This document shows positions 8,512 through 14,138 of a stretch of 18,215 bases of DNA, in pieces. This DNA is from an uncultured Rhodospirillales bacterium. Lineage in GTDB: Bacteria > Pseudomonadota > Alphaproteobacteria > Rhodospirillales > 2-02-FULL-58-16. Under the pieces are notes generated by a model, which was not told where the DNA came from, ran no database searches, and saw nothing but the letters and a program-made list of their open reading frames with translations. The position numbers were made by a program, and so were the translations under genes. The first letter of the stretch is position 1. Every line of letters starts with the position of its first letter. Location: NCBI GenBank assembly GCA_913053795.1, contig CAJXGZ010000013.1:1-18215 (forward strand). The letters run 5' to 3'.

Positions 8512-9902
8512 TAGGGCAATTCAATAGACACGCGCAGCCCGCCTTGCCCGCGGTTTGACAACGCAATTTTCCCGCCATGGGCGTGGATAACGGTTTGGAC
8601 GATGCTCAGGCCCAGGCCGATGCCGCCGGTAATGGGATTCCTTGACGGCTCAAGCCGGTAGAAGGGGGCGAAGACCTGTTCCATCTCGTCATCGGGTATG
8701 CCGGGGCCGTTGTCCTCGATGACGATCCACAGGGCGTCGCCCCTGTCCTCCATCCGGACATCGGCGTTTCCACCGTAATTGACGGCATTGTCCACCAGGT
8801 TCGAGAGGGCTCTTTTCAATGATGTGGGGCGGCATTCGTAAAGGGCTCTTTCAGGCGTCTCCAATTTGACGGGGAGGCCCCTGTCGCTCATGTCGTCACA
8901 GAGGCTTTGCAGCAACGCCGCCACATCGACGGTTCGGCTTTCCTCACTCTCCGCGTCCTCGCGCACGAAGGCCAGCGTCGAAGCGATCATGGACTCCATC
9001 TCGTCCAAGGTGGCCATTGTCTTGGTCCGCTCCTCGGCGTCCTTGATGAGTTCGGCGCGAAGCCGGAGCAAGGTGATCGGCGTTCTGAGGTCATGGGAGA
9101 TTGCGGCGAGCATCCGCGTGCGGTTCTCGATGAAGCGTTGCAGGCGCTCCTGCATTTCGTTGAAGGCGCGCGACGCCTGGCGCAACTCGATGGGGCCGGT
9201 TTCCGGCAAAGGCGGCGCATTGACATCCCTGCCAAGCCTTTCCGCCGCCTTGGCGAAACCGCCAAGGGGCTTGGTCAGCCGCCGCACCACCCACACCGAA
9301 AGCAGGATGACGGCGACCGCCATCGACAGCATGGAAAGAATGGACTTTCTCGACCAAAACGATCCGGCCTCCGGGATGGCGCTGGTGAAGTTGAGCCATT
9401 GGCCTTCGCCGAGTTCGATGGAAATGCGAAGGGACTGGTGCGGCGGAACCCCATGCATCATCTGGTTCATGTGCATCTGCATCCAATCAGCCGGAGATTC
9501 GATGCCGTACATCCGCCCGGCCTTCGTATCGTCCAACATCTGGACAATGACTTGGCGAACGGAATCGTTCTTGAGTTGGCCTTTGACGAAGTTACGGATG
9601 GCGTTGCTCCGCCAGTCGTTGTCATCGTGCGAGACCAACATGCTCTTTGGCGACAGGAACACCTGGAAGGATGGTTCATTCAAGGCTGAAACAATCTTCT
9701 CGCGCCATTCAGGCGGCGACTCGCTGATCAAATGGGAAACGTTGGCGATGCGCTGGGCCATGTGGCGCCCTCCCATTTTGGACAGGGATTCCACCCGGTC
9801 GCCGGAATAGATGGTCATGGAGATGATGTGGGAGACGGTCAGCCCCACCAGAAGGACAAGGATCGTCTGCCCGGCCAGACTCTTAGGCAAGAACCGTTTC
9901 AT
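8508..9902 (-). CDS. Membrane sensor histidine kinase with Met/His-rich periplasmic domain
   Basis: 464-aa EnvZ-class sensor kinase partnered with the adjacent OmpR-type regulator. TM1 spans about residues 12-31, the periplasmic sensor about 32-187, TM2 about 188-206, then HAMP (about 207-260). The dimerisation/phosphoacceptor helix reads AAISHDLRTPITLLRL, with H270. The catalytic domain has the N-box NLVDNAVNYGG (368-378), G1 DNGPGIPDDE (397-406) and G2 GGIGLGLSIV (426-435). The sensor carries a Met/His cluster at 141-155 (M141, M143, M145, M148, M149, H144, H150, H155), unusual for EnvZ and suggestive of Cu(I)/Ag(I) sensing; the ligand is inferred. The start ATG overlaps the regulator stop by 4 nt. 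Confidence 0.95.
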   Translation of the reverse strand: MKRFLPKSLAGQTILVLLVGLTVSHIISMTIYSGDRVESLSKMGGRHMAQRIANVSHLISESPPEWREKIVSALNEPSFQVFLSPKSMLVSHDDNDWRSNAIRNFVKGQLKNDSVRQVIVQMLDDTKAGRMYGIESPADWMQMHMNQMMHGVPPHQSLRISIELGEGQWLNFTSAIPEAGSFWSRKSILSMLSMAVAVILLSVWVVRRLTKPLGGFAKAAERLGRDVNAPPLPETGPIELRQASRAFNEMQERLQRFIENRTRMLAAISHDLRTPITLLRLRAELIKDAEERTKTMATLDEMESMIASTLAFVREDAESEESRTVDVAALLQSLCDDMSDRGLPVKLETPERALYECRPTSLKRALSNLVDNAVNYGGNADVRMEDRGDALWIVIEDNGPGIPDDEMEQVFAPFYRLEPSRNPITGGIGLGLSIVQTVIHAHGGKIALSNRGQGGLRVSIELPY

Positions 9903-10618
9903 TCTCGTGAAATCGAGGGCGTGAACATGTAGCCGCCGCCCCAGACGGTTTTGATGATCTCGGGCTCTTTCGGGTTGTCCTCGATCTTCCTTCTGAGGCG
10001 GCTGACCTGGGTGTCGATGCTGCGGTCGAAAGTGGTCGCCGACCGTCCCCTGGCGAGATCGAGCAACTGATCGCGGCTGAGCACCCTTTGGGGGTGTTGG
10101 ATGAGCGCCAGCAAAAGGTCGTATTCGCCCGTGCTCAATGGGACGATGACGCCGTCCGCGGATTCCAATTCCCGCCTGGCCGTATCCAGCTTCCAGCCGG
10201 CAAAACGGTAATTGCCCGTCTCCAGGGATTCTTGCGCCGGAGGCAAGGATTGAGCCCGGCGCAGCACGGCCTTGATCCGCGCCAGGAGTTCCCGGGAACT
10301 GAAAGGTTTGGCGACGTAATCATCGGCGCCCATCTCCAAGCCGACGACACGGTCGATTTCCTCCCCCTTCGCCGTCAGCATAATGACGGGGATGAAGGAT
10401 TCCGCCCGCAATTGGCGGCAGAGCGTAAGTCCGTCATCTCCCGGCAGCATCAGGTCCAGCACGATCAGGTCGATCTTGCTTTCGCCAAGAACCTTACGCA
10501 TGACCTTGCCGTCTTCGGCCTTACTTACGCGGAAACCGTCCTTGGTCAGGAACTTGGCGACAAGGTCACGGATTTCCTTGTGGTCATCGACCACGAGAAT
10601 GTGTGGTGAGGTTTCCAT
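9899..10618 (-). CDS. OmpR-family response regulator
   Basis: 239-aa response regulator with a receiver domain (about 1-120) and an OmpR/PhoB winged helix (about 135-235). The acidic pocket is D11/D12 (VVDD), the phospho-acceptor D55 (IVLDLMLPGDDG), with T82 and K104 (AKPF). The DNA-binding domain shows PLSTGEYDLLLAL, RVLSRDQLLDLARGR, FDRSIDTQVSRLRRKIE and IKTVWGGGYMF. The start is set at ATG 10618 (METSPHILVVDD), the normal N-terminus; a longer frame reaching 10852 runs through the divergent promoter. There is no Shine-Dalgarno before this ATG, and a -10 (TATACT) ends 7 nt upstream, so the mRNA is probably leaderless. The regulator box at 10664-10680 predicts autoregulation. Confidence 0.95.
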   Translation of the reverse strand: METSPHILVVDDHKEIRDLVAKFLTKDGFRVSKAEDGKVMRKVLGESKIDLIVLDLMLPGDDGLTLCRQLRAESFIPVIMLTAKGEEIDRVVGLEMGADDYVAKPFSSRELLARIKAVLRRAQSLPPAQESLETGNYRFAGWKLDTARRELESADGVIVPLSTGEYDLLLALIQHPQRVLSRDQLLDLARGRSATTFDRSIDTQVSRLRRKIEDNPKEPEIIKTVWGGGYMFTPSISRE

Positions 10619-10625
10619 GTCTCTA

Positions 10626-10680
10626 AGTATATGGAGCCCAAGCCGTATATTCCGAGAAAAAATTGTAACAGATTTTGACG
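10626..10680 (-). promoter_or_regulatory. Autoregulated promoter of the two-component system (regulator box A)
   Basis: Read on the minus strand: a 17-bp box at 10680-10664 (plus strand TGTAACAGATTTTGACG, half-sites GTAAC and TTGAC 10 bp apart), 9 bp, a -35 CGGAAT (10654-10649), 17 bp, and a -10 TATACT (10631-10626). The response regulator ATG (10618) begins 7 nt after the -10. The same box, spacings and flanking GGAGCCC sequence recur before the protease gene (12692-12746). Binding by the local OmpR-type regulator is inferred from the 10-bp GxxxC repeat pattern known for OmpR-family proteins. Confidence 0.65.
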
Positions 10681-10689
10681 CCATGCCCA

Positions 10690-10708
10690 TGTGACAGACT
10701 TTGTCACA
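10690..10708. promoter_or_regulatory. Palindromic regulator box B upstream of the pentaheme cytochrome
   Basis: A perfect 7-bp inverted repeat, TGTGACA-N5-TGTCACA. Its first 17 bp (TGTGACAGACTTTGTCA) align to box A at 12 of 17 positions, and because it is palindromic it can be read in either direction. It lies 26 bp from box A (start to start) in the divergent region and 76 bp before the cytochrome ATG. It may direct the regulator to the cytochrome promoter; no convincing -35/-10 pair could be assigned on the plus strand. Confidence 0.5.
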
Positions 10709-10784
10709 AAATAACGGCCCCACTCCTGAACATACTGTGATAGTTGCTTCAACAACGAGAATTCGGGAACAGGAGGCGTCCGTC

Positions 10785-11975
10785 ATGGCTTTACGTAGAG
10801 GATTATTGGCGCTCGCTTTAGGTTTGTTGGTATTGGGCTCCGGCGTTTTCACCGATGCCGTTCAAGCCTCCGGCGATGACGGACTTGCCGCCGATTACTG
10901 GAGCCGGCCCCTTGCGCCTCAGGGCGACGCGCCCAGGAAATGGAGCGAATCCGAGCGTTCCCTGGCCCCTGAATCCTGTGGCGAATGCCACGAGAAACAG
11001 TTCCAGGAATGGAAATCCTCACTCCACGCCAAGGCGTTTTCTCCCGGCTTGGTCGGTCAACTTATGACCTCGTTTTCCGGAAGTCCGGAAATTTGCATGC
11101 GCTGTCATGCGCCTTTGGCCGAACAGATCAAGGCCTTCAAGGAGGCCCTGGCCGCCAAACAAGGGCAAAATCCCAAAGCCCAGGGGCTGGCCGCCAAGGG
11201 CAACTCTTGCGCCGGTTGCCATGTCCGCAACCACGTCCGCTTCGGTCCTCCGAAAAGCGACACGGGCGAGACCGGCCAAAGCGACCCTGAAGGCCCCCAT
11301 GGCGGCGTCCTGCGCACCGCGGATTTCGAGAAATCGGAGTTCTGCGGCGCCTGCCACCAGTTTCCACCGTCCTGGGGCGCCGTCAACGGCAAGCCGCTGG
11401 AGAACACCCACAACGAATGGAAAGCCAGCCCCCAGGCGAAAAAAGGGATATCCTGTCAATCCTGCCACATGCCGAAACGCAAGCATCTGTGGCGCGGAAT
11501 CCACGATCCGAAGATGGTGAAGTCCGGGTTGACCGCGAGTTTCCCCCTTGACGCCGACAAGGCGCGCTTTCAGTTGACCAACACCGGCGTCGGCCACGCC
11601 TTCCCCACCTACGTCACGCCGAAGGTGGTCATGCGCGCCGTCGCCCTCGGCGGCGATGGCCGGCCGATCAAGGGAACGGAAGTCACTTACGTCATTCAGC
11701 GTTCCGTCGACTCCACCCAGCAAGGCTGGGTTGAGAACTTCGATACGCGCCTATTCCCCGGCCAATCGGCGACCCTTGACCTTGTATGGGGGAAAGCCCG
11801 GAAGGCGCGCATGTGGCTGGAGGTCTTTCCCGACGACTTCTACGACCACAAAGTCTACGACGACCTGCTCAATTCCTTGGGCGGCGAAGCCAGGAAACTG
11901 ATCGCTAAGGCGGACGCCGAGGCGCAAAAAAGCCGTTTCATTCTGTTCGAGACCGAAGTGCGGCGTCCCGAGTAG
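10785..11975 (+). CDS. Periplasmic pentaheme c-type cytochrome
   Basis: 396-aa exported multiheme cytochrome. Residues 1-28 form a signal peptide (basic MALRRG, hydrophobic core, VQA/SG cleavage region). Five CXXCH heme sites are present: CGECH 65, CMRCH 104, CAGCH 142, CGACH 187 and CQSCH 224. They lie in a cytochrome c554/hydroxylamine-oxidoreductase-like N-terminal half. The remaining 170 residues lack hemes and look like a beta-rich domain (FQLTNTGVGHAFPTYVTPKV onward) seen in related multiheme proteins. The start ATG at 10785 has an ideal SD, AGGAGG at 10771-10776; the longer frame from 10701 is an extension. It is divergent from the two-component system and probably regulated by it. It is an electron-transfer protein; substrate and partners are unknown. 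Confidence 0.93.
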   Translation: MALRRGLLALALGLLVLGSGVFTDAVQASGDDGLAADYWSRPLAPQGDAPRKWSESERSLAPESCGECHEKQFQEWKSSLHAKAFSPGLVGQLMTSFSGSPEICMRCHAPLAEQIKAFKEALAAKQGQNPKAQGLAAKGNSCAGCHVRNHVRFGPPKSDTGETGQSDPEGPHGGVLRTADFEKSEFCGACHQFPPSWGAVNGKPLENTHNEWKASPQAKKGISCQSCHMPKRKHLWRGIHDPKMVKSGLTASFPLDADKARFQLTNTGVGHAFPTYVTPKVVMRAVALGGDGRPIKGTEVTYVIQRSVDSTQQGWVENFDTRLFPGQSATLDLVWGKARKARMWLEVFPDDFYDHKVYDDLLNSLGGEARKLIAKADAEAQKSRFILFETEVRRPE

Positions 11976-12000
11976 TCAGCCCCCCCGAGTAGTCAGCCCC
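11967..12000. repeat. 17-bp tandem duplication across two convergent stop codons
   Basis: CCCGAGTAGTCAGCCCC occurs twice head-to-tail (11967-11983 and 11984-12000). The first copy supplies the TAG of the cytochrome (11973-11975). The second supplies the TGA of the minus-strand protease (11993-11995). Each copy contains both stops in the respective frames. It looks like a slippage duplication. Confidence 0.85.
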
Positions 12001-12685
12001 CTTGACGGTGGCGCCACCAGTTTTTGCCGTTGATGGAAAAGATCGGCAGATAGTGGCGGATGGTCTTGGACTCGACAACCCGCTTGATTTGGTTGTCCAG
12101 CACATAGGTCTTGCCGTTGAGGAAAACCACCAGGATGGCGTGGCCGATCTTCAGGTTTAAATCCTTGAGCGCCACCACGCGGAGTTGGTCCAACTTAAAG
12201 CCCAGCAACTTCAGGGAAATGTACTTGGTGATGGCGTAATCCTCGCAGTCGCCATTGCGAGACAGGAACTCGCCGGGCGAAGCCCAATAATCCTCCTTGC
12301 CCCAGTTGTTGCTATCGAGAATGTACGGGGCCCTGTTCATGATCCGGTTGACTTCCTTGACCTGAGTCATCGGGTCCTTATCGCGGATGCCATCAAGGAA
12401 CTTCATCCACTTGCCGTAATGGCACTTGTTGAACACGGTGGCCTTGCAGGATCCCTCCTTCTGCCCAGCCGCCTCCTTGGAATAACGCCGTAGCGCCGAG
12501 TTCCATTTCTTGAAAGGCCTCAGATTGCTGGAGCGGGTTTCGCGGCTGTTGAAGAAACTGGGGGACGCCTTCGCGGCCGCCGCGTGGTTAATGGAAAGCA
12601 GGAGCGCCGCCAACGCAAGAGCCCCCATAAACAAAATCTTATGGAAACGTTCAAGGTTTATCCGTTTGTTCCGGAATGCCGCCAT
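11993..12685 (-). CDS. LapG-like periplasmic transglutaminase-fold cysteine protease (BTLCP)
   Basis: 230-aa exported bacterial transglutaminase-like cysteine proteinase (Pfam family PF06035, which includes LapG). A signal peptide covers about 1-38 (basic start, GALALAALLL core, AAAA/K region). The catalytic triad is readable: C147 in SRNGDCEDYAITKY, H182 in IGHAILVV, D197 in TYVLDNQ. The D and E flanking the cysteine (DCED) match the LapG calcium site. LapG cleaves large surface adhesins when not held by the c-di-GMP receptor LapD. Neither a LapD nor an adhesin gene is in this window, so the substrate is open. The start is ATG 12685; there is no SD, and a -10 (TATATT) ends 6 nt upstream, suggesting a leaderless mRNA. 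An upstream ATG at 12763 would run through the promoter box. Confidence 0.9.
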   Translation of the reverse strand: MAAFRNKRINLERFHKILFMGALALAALLLSINHAAAAKASPSFFNSRETRSSNLRPFKKWNSALRRYSKEAAGQKEGSCKATVFNKCHYGKWMKFLDGIRDKDPMTQVKEVNRIMNRAPYILDSNNWGKEDYWASPGEFLSRNGDCEDYAITKYISLKLLGFKLDQLRVVALKDLNLKIGHAILVVFLNGKTYVLDNQIKRVVESKTIRHYLPIFSINGKNWWRHRQGG

Positions 12686-12691
12686 TATTTC

Positions 12692-12746
12692 AATATATGG
12701 AGCCCCCGGCGTCCATTCCAGAAATAGATTGTTACAGATTGTGACG
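12692..12746 (-). promoter_or_regulatory. Protease promoter with regulator box C
   Basis: Box C at 12730-12746 (plus strand TGTTACAGATTGTGACG) has the clearest half-sites: GTTAC and GTGAC, exactly 10 bp apart. On the minus strand it is followed by 9 bp, -35 TGGAAT, 17 bp and -10 TATATT (12697-12692), then the protease ATG at 12685. Every spacing matches the promoter of the two-component system, and the stretch TATATGGAGCCC is identical in both. This points to a common regulator and common ancestry of the two promoters. Confidence 0.65.
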
Positions 12747-12774
12747 GACCCAATGGGCGTCATGATGCGCGCCC

Positions 12775-12805
12775 TTGACCTTCCAGCTATTGGAAGGTGT
12801 GTAAT
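12775..12805 (+). promoter_or_regulatory. CueR-type MerR-family promoter and operator
   Basis: -35 TTGACC (12775-12780) and -10 TGTAAT (12800-12805) are separated by 19 bp, the over-long spacing typical of promoters activated by MerR-family proteins. Between them lies the perfect inverted repeat ACCTTCC-N7-GGAAGGT (12778-12798), nearly the same as the CueR operator of E. coli copA. It drives the HMA chaperone gene, whose ATG is 37 nt after the -10. The likely regulator is the MerR-type protein encoded just downstream. Confidence 0.85.
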
Positions 12806-12842
12806 GGTGAAAGGGATTCACTTAGACGGTAAGGAGAATAAA

Positions 12843-13049
12843 ATGGCTGTGACCTATAATGTTTCAGGCGTAACGTGCGGAGGCTGCGCCAGTTCGGTGA
12901 TCAAGGCCATAAAGGCGTTGTCTTCCGAGGCGGACGTTTCCGTCGATGTTGAGGCGAAGACCTTCACCGTCGAGGGGTTCGACGATGTGGACGCCATCGG
13001 CCAGGCGGTCAAGGACGCCGGTTTCGAGTTCGGCGGACCAGCCCACTAG
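12843..13049 (+). CDS. Heavy-metal-associated (HMA) domain metallochaperone, CopZ-like
   Basis: 68-aa single HMA domain with the metal-binding CxxC at C12 and C15 (GVTCGGCASS), followed by the beta-alpha-beta repeats of the fold (VSVDVEAKTFTVEG, then DAIGQAVKDAGFEF). Such proteins carry Cu(I), or sometimes Zn/Hg, in the cytoplasm to P-type ATPases. The residue before the TCGGC core is Val, where many CopZ proteins have Met. The SD AAGGAG (12831-12836) lies 6 nt before the ATG. It is controlled by the CueR-type promoter just upstream. No copper ATPase adjoins it, so its partner must be encoded elsewhere. Copper is the most likely metal given the operator. Confidence 0.93.
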   Translation: MAVTYNVSGVTCGGCASSVIKAIKALSSEADVSVDVEAKTFTVEGFDDVDAIGQAVKDAGFEFGGPAH

Positions 13050-13123
13050 TGGGCTGCTGACAAACCCACCTTCACGCATCAATTATAGCTCCTAAAGAAC
13101 AGCCGGCTTTGATAAGCTTACGG

Positions 13124-13140
13124 CCTACAGTAACTGTAGG
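13124..13140. promoter_or_regulatory. Second MerR-type palindrome at the regulator start
   Basis: A perfect 7-bp inverted repeat, CCTACAG-TAA-CTGTAGG, ends 3 nt before the first ATG of the merR-family gene. The CTAnAGTAACT core resembles operators of PbrR/CadR-type MerR proteins. No good -35/-10 pair frames it with 19-20 bp spacing, so autorepression at the translation start is possible but unproven. Confidence 0.45.
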
Positions 13141-13143
13141 TTC

Positions 13144-13659
13144 ATGGGAAAAATGTCAGGCAAGGAATTCACGATTGGTTTTTTGGCTCGGGTTGGCGGC
13201 GTAAAGGTCCAAACCATCCGCTACTACGAACAGATCGGGCTGTTGCCGGAGCCCCGCCGTTCGCCCGGAAACCAGCGCCTCTACATCGAGGCGCACATGG
13301 ATCGTCTGAAATTCATCCGCCACGGCCGCGCCTTGGGGTTTTCCCTCGACCAGATCAGGGAGCTATTGGCGCTGAGTGACGATCCCAAGCGTCCTTGCGA
13401 CGAGATCGACGCCATCGCCCGAAAACATCTCGGCGATGTTGAAGGAAAAATCGTCAGGCTTGAAGGCCTGAAGGCGGAACTGGGCCGCATGATAAACGAA
13501 TGCGCGGGAGACAGGGTCTCCGCTTGCTGGATCATCAAGGTCCTGTCGGACCATGATCTGTGTCTCGACGATAATCACGGCCTGCCTTCGCCGAAGCGAA
13601 GCTCCGGCTTCGCGCAGGCGGGCGCAGGCGGTCTTGGCCGAAAGAAAACTGTTCCATGA
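13144..13659 (+). CDS. MerR-family metal-responsive transcriptional regulator
   Basis: 171-aa MerR-family activator. The winged helix-turn-helix (FTIGFLARVGGVKVQTIRYYE, then GLLPEPRRS and NQRLY) fills residues 9-48, and a long dimerisation helix covers about 88-118. The metal loop has C85, C120 and C128, with C140 after it. C85 is the position where CueR-like Cu(I)/Ag(I) sensors have Ser and divalent (Hg/Cd/Pb/Zn) sensors have Cys; the C-x7-C spacing of C120/C128 is like CueR. Residues past about 145 form a low-complexity tail encoded by hairpin-rich DNA. The start could be 13144 or, more family-like (MSGKEFTIG), 13153; neither has a strong SD. Its stop overlaps the next start by 4 nt. It probably controls the HMA gene. 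Confidence 0.9.
   Translation: MGKMSGKEFTIGFLARVGGVKVQTIRYYEQIGLLPEPRRSPGNQRLYIEAHMDRLKFIRHGRALGFSLDQIRELLALSDDPKRPCDEIDAIARKHLGDVEGKIVRLEGLKAELGRMINECAGDRVSACWIIKVLSDHDLCLDDNHGLPSPKRSSGFAQAGAGGLGRKKTVP
13596..13613. repeat. Perfect hairpin within the 3' end of the MerR-family gene
   Basis: GCGAAGC-TCCG-GCTTCGC is a perfect 7-bp stem with a 4-nt loop, preceded by a second small palindrome (CTTCGCCGAAG). It encodes part of the non-conserved C-terminal tail of the regulator. The form resembles a REP-like palindromic unit that entered the coding region; copies elsewhere in the genome cannot be checked here. Confidence 0.5.
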
Positions 13660-14138
13660 CCCTATGCCCTTGCGGCTCCGGCCAGGACCTTGACGGCTGT
13701 TGCGGCCCCATAATCAACGGTGCGCCAGCGCCCACCGCCGAGGCGTTGATGCGCTCGCGCTACACCGCCTTCGCGCTCGGCGATATCGGCTATCTCGCCG
13801 ACACGCTGTCGCCCGATATTCGCGGCGGCTTTGACCAGGTCGAGGCCGAGAGCACGGCCAACGATGCAAAATGGCGGGGCTTGGAGGTGCGCGCCGTCAC
13901 CGATGGCGGCGAAGATGACGAAGCCGGATCGGTGGAATTCATGGCCCGCTTCAAGTTGCGCGGCAAGCAGCGCGTTCATCATGAATTGGCGGAATTCCGC
14001 CGCGAAAAGGGGCGCTGGATGTGCGTCGGCGGACAGATGGACCCAAAGGGGCCGCCCAGGCAAGTGGTCAAGGTCGGTCGCAACGAACCTTGTCCTTGCG
14101 GTTCGGGCAAGAAACACAAGAAGTGTTGCGGGGCCTGA
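13656..14138 (+). CDS. YchJ-family SEC-C zinc-binding protein
   Basis: 160-aa YchJ-like protein (UPF0225 type). An N-terminal Cys cluster CPCGSGQDLDGCCGP (C4, C6, C15, C16) precedes an NTF2-like middle region that opens with TAEALMRSRYTAFALGD, and a second SEC-C motif ends the protein (CPCGSGKKHKKCC, with C146, C148, C157 and C158). SEC-C motifs bind zinc, as in the SecA C-terminus. No enzymatic role is established for the family. The ATG lies in an ATGA overlap with the merR-family stop, and its own TGA overlaps the next ATG by one base, so the three genes are coupled. Whether it belongs functionally with the metal regulator is not known. Confidence 0.93.
   Translation: MTLCPCGSGQDLDGCCGPIINGAPAPTAEALMRSRYTAFALGDIGYLADTLSPDIRGGFDQVEAESTANDAKWRGLEVRAVTDGGEDDEAGSVEFMARFKLRGKQRVHHELAEFRREKGRWMCVGGQMDPKGPPRQVVKVGRNEPCPCGSGKKHKKCCGA

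Noticed and set aside
8508..10618. Naming the two-component system cusSR or copSR
   Set aside because: The Met/His cluster suggests copper, but the kinase sensor domain is not recognisably CusS-like and no cus/cop efflux genes adjoin it.
10690..10708. TGTGACA-N5-TGTCACA read as a CRP/FNR-type site
   Set aside because: A CRP site needs TGTGA-N6-TCACA; here the spacing between TGTGA and TCACA is 9. The sequence aligns better with the local 17-bp box.
10701..10784. N-terminal extension of the cytochrome gene from the first in-frame start
   Set aside because: It would cover the regulatory region and put 28 residues before an obvious signal peptide. The ATG at 10785 has a perfect AGGAGG.
10619..10852. 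N-terminal extension of the response regulator up to 10852
   Set aside because: It crosses boxes A and B and the cytochrome start. The receiver domain begins normally at 10618.
14021..14137. Longer start for the YkgJ-family protein
   Set aside because: The extra residues lie wholly within the SEC-C coding region of the ychJ-family gene, and the conserved CxxCxxCC begins right after ATG 14138.
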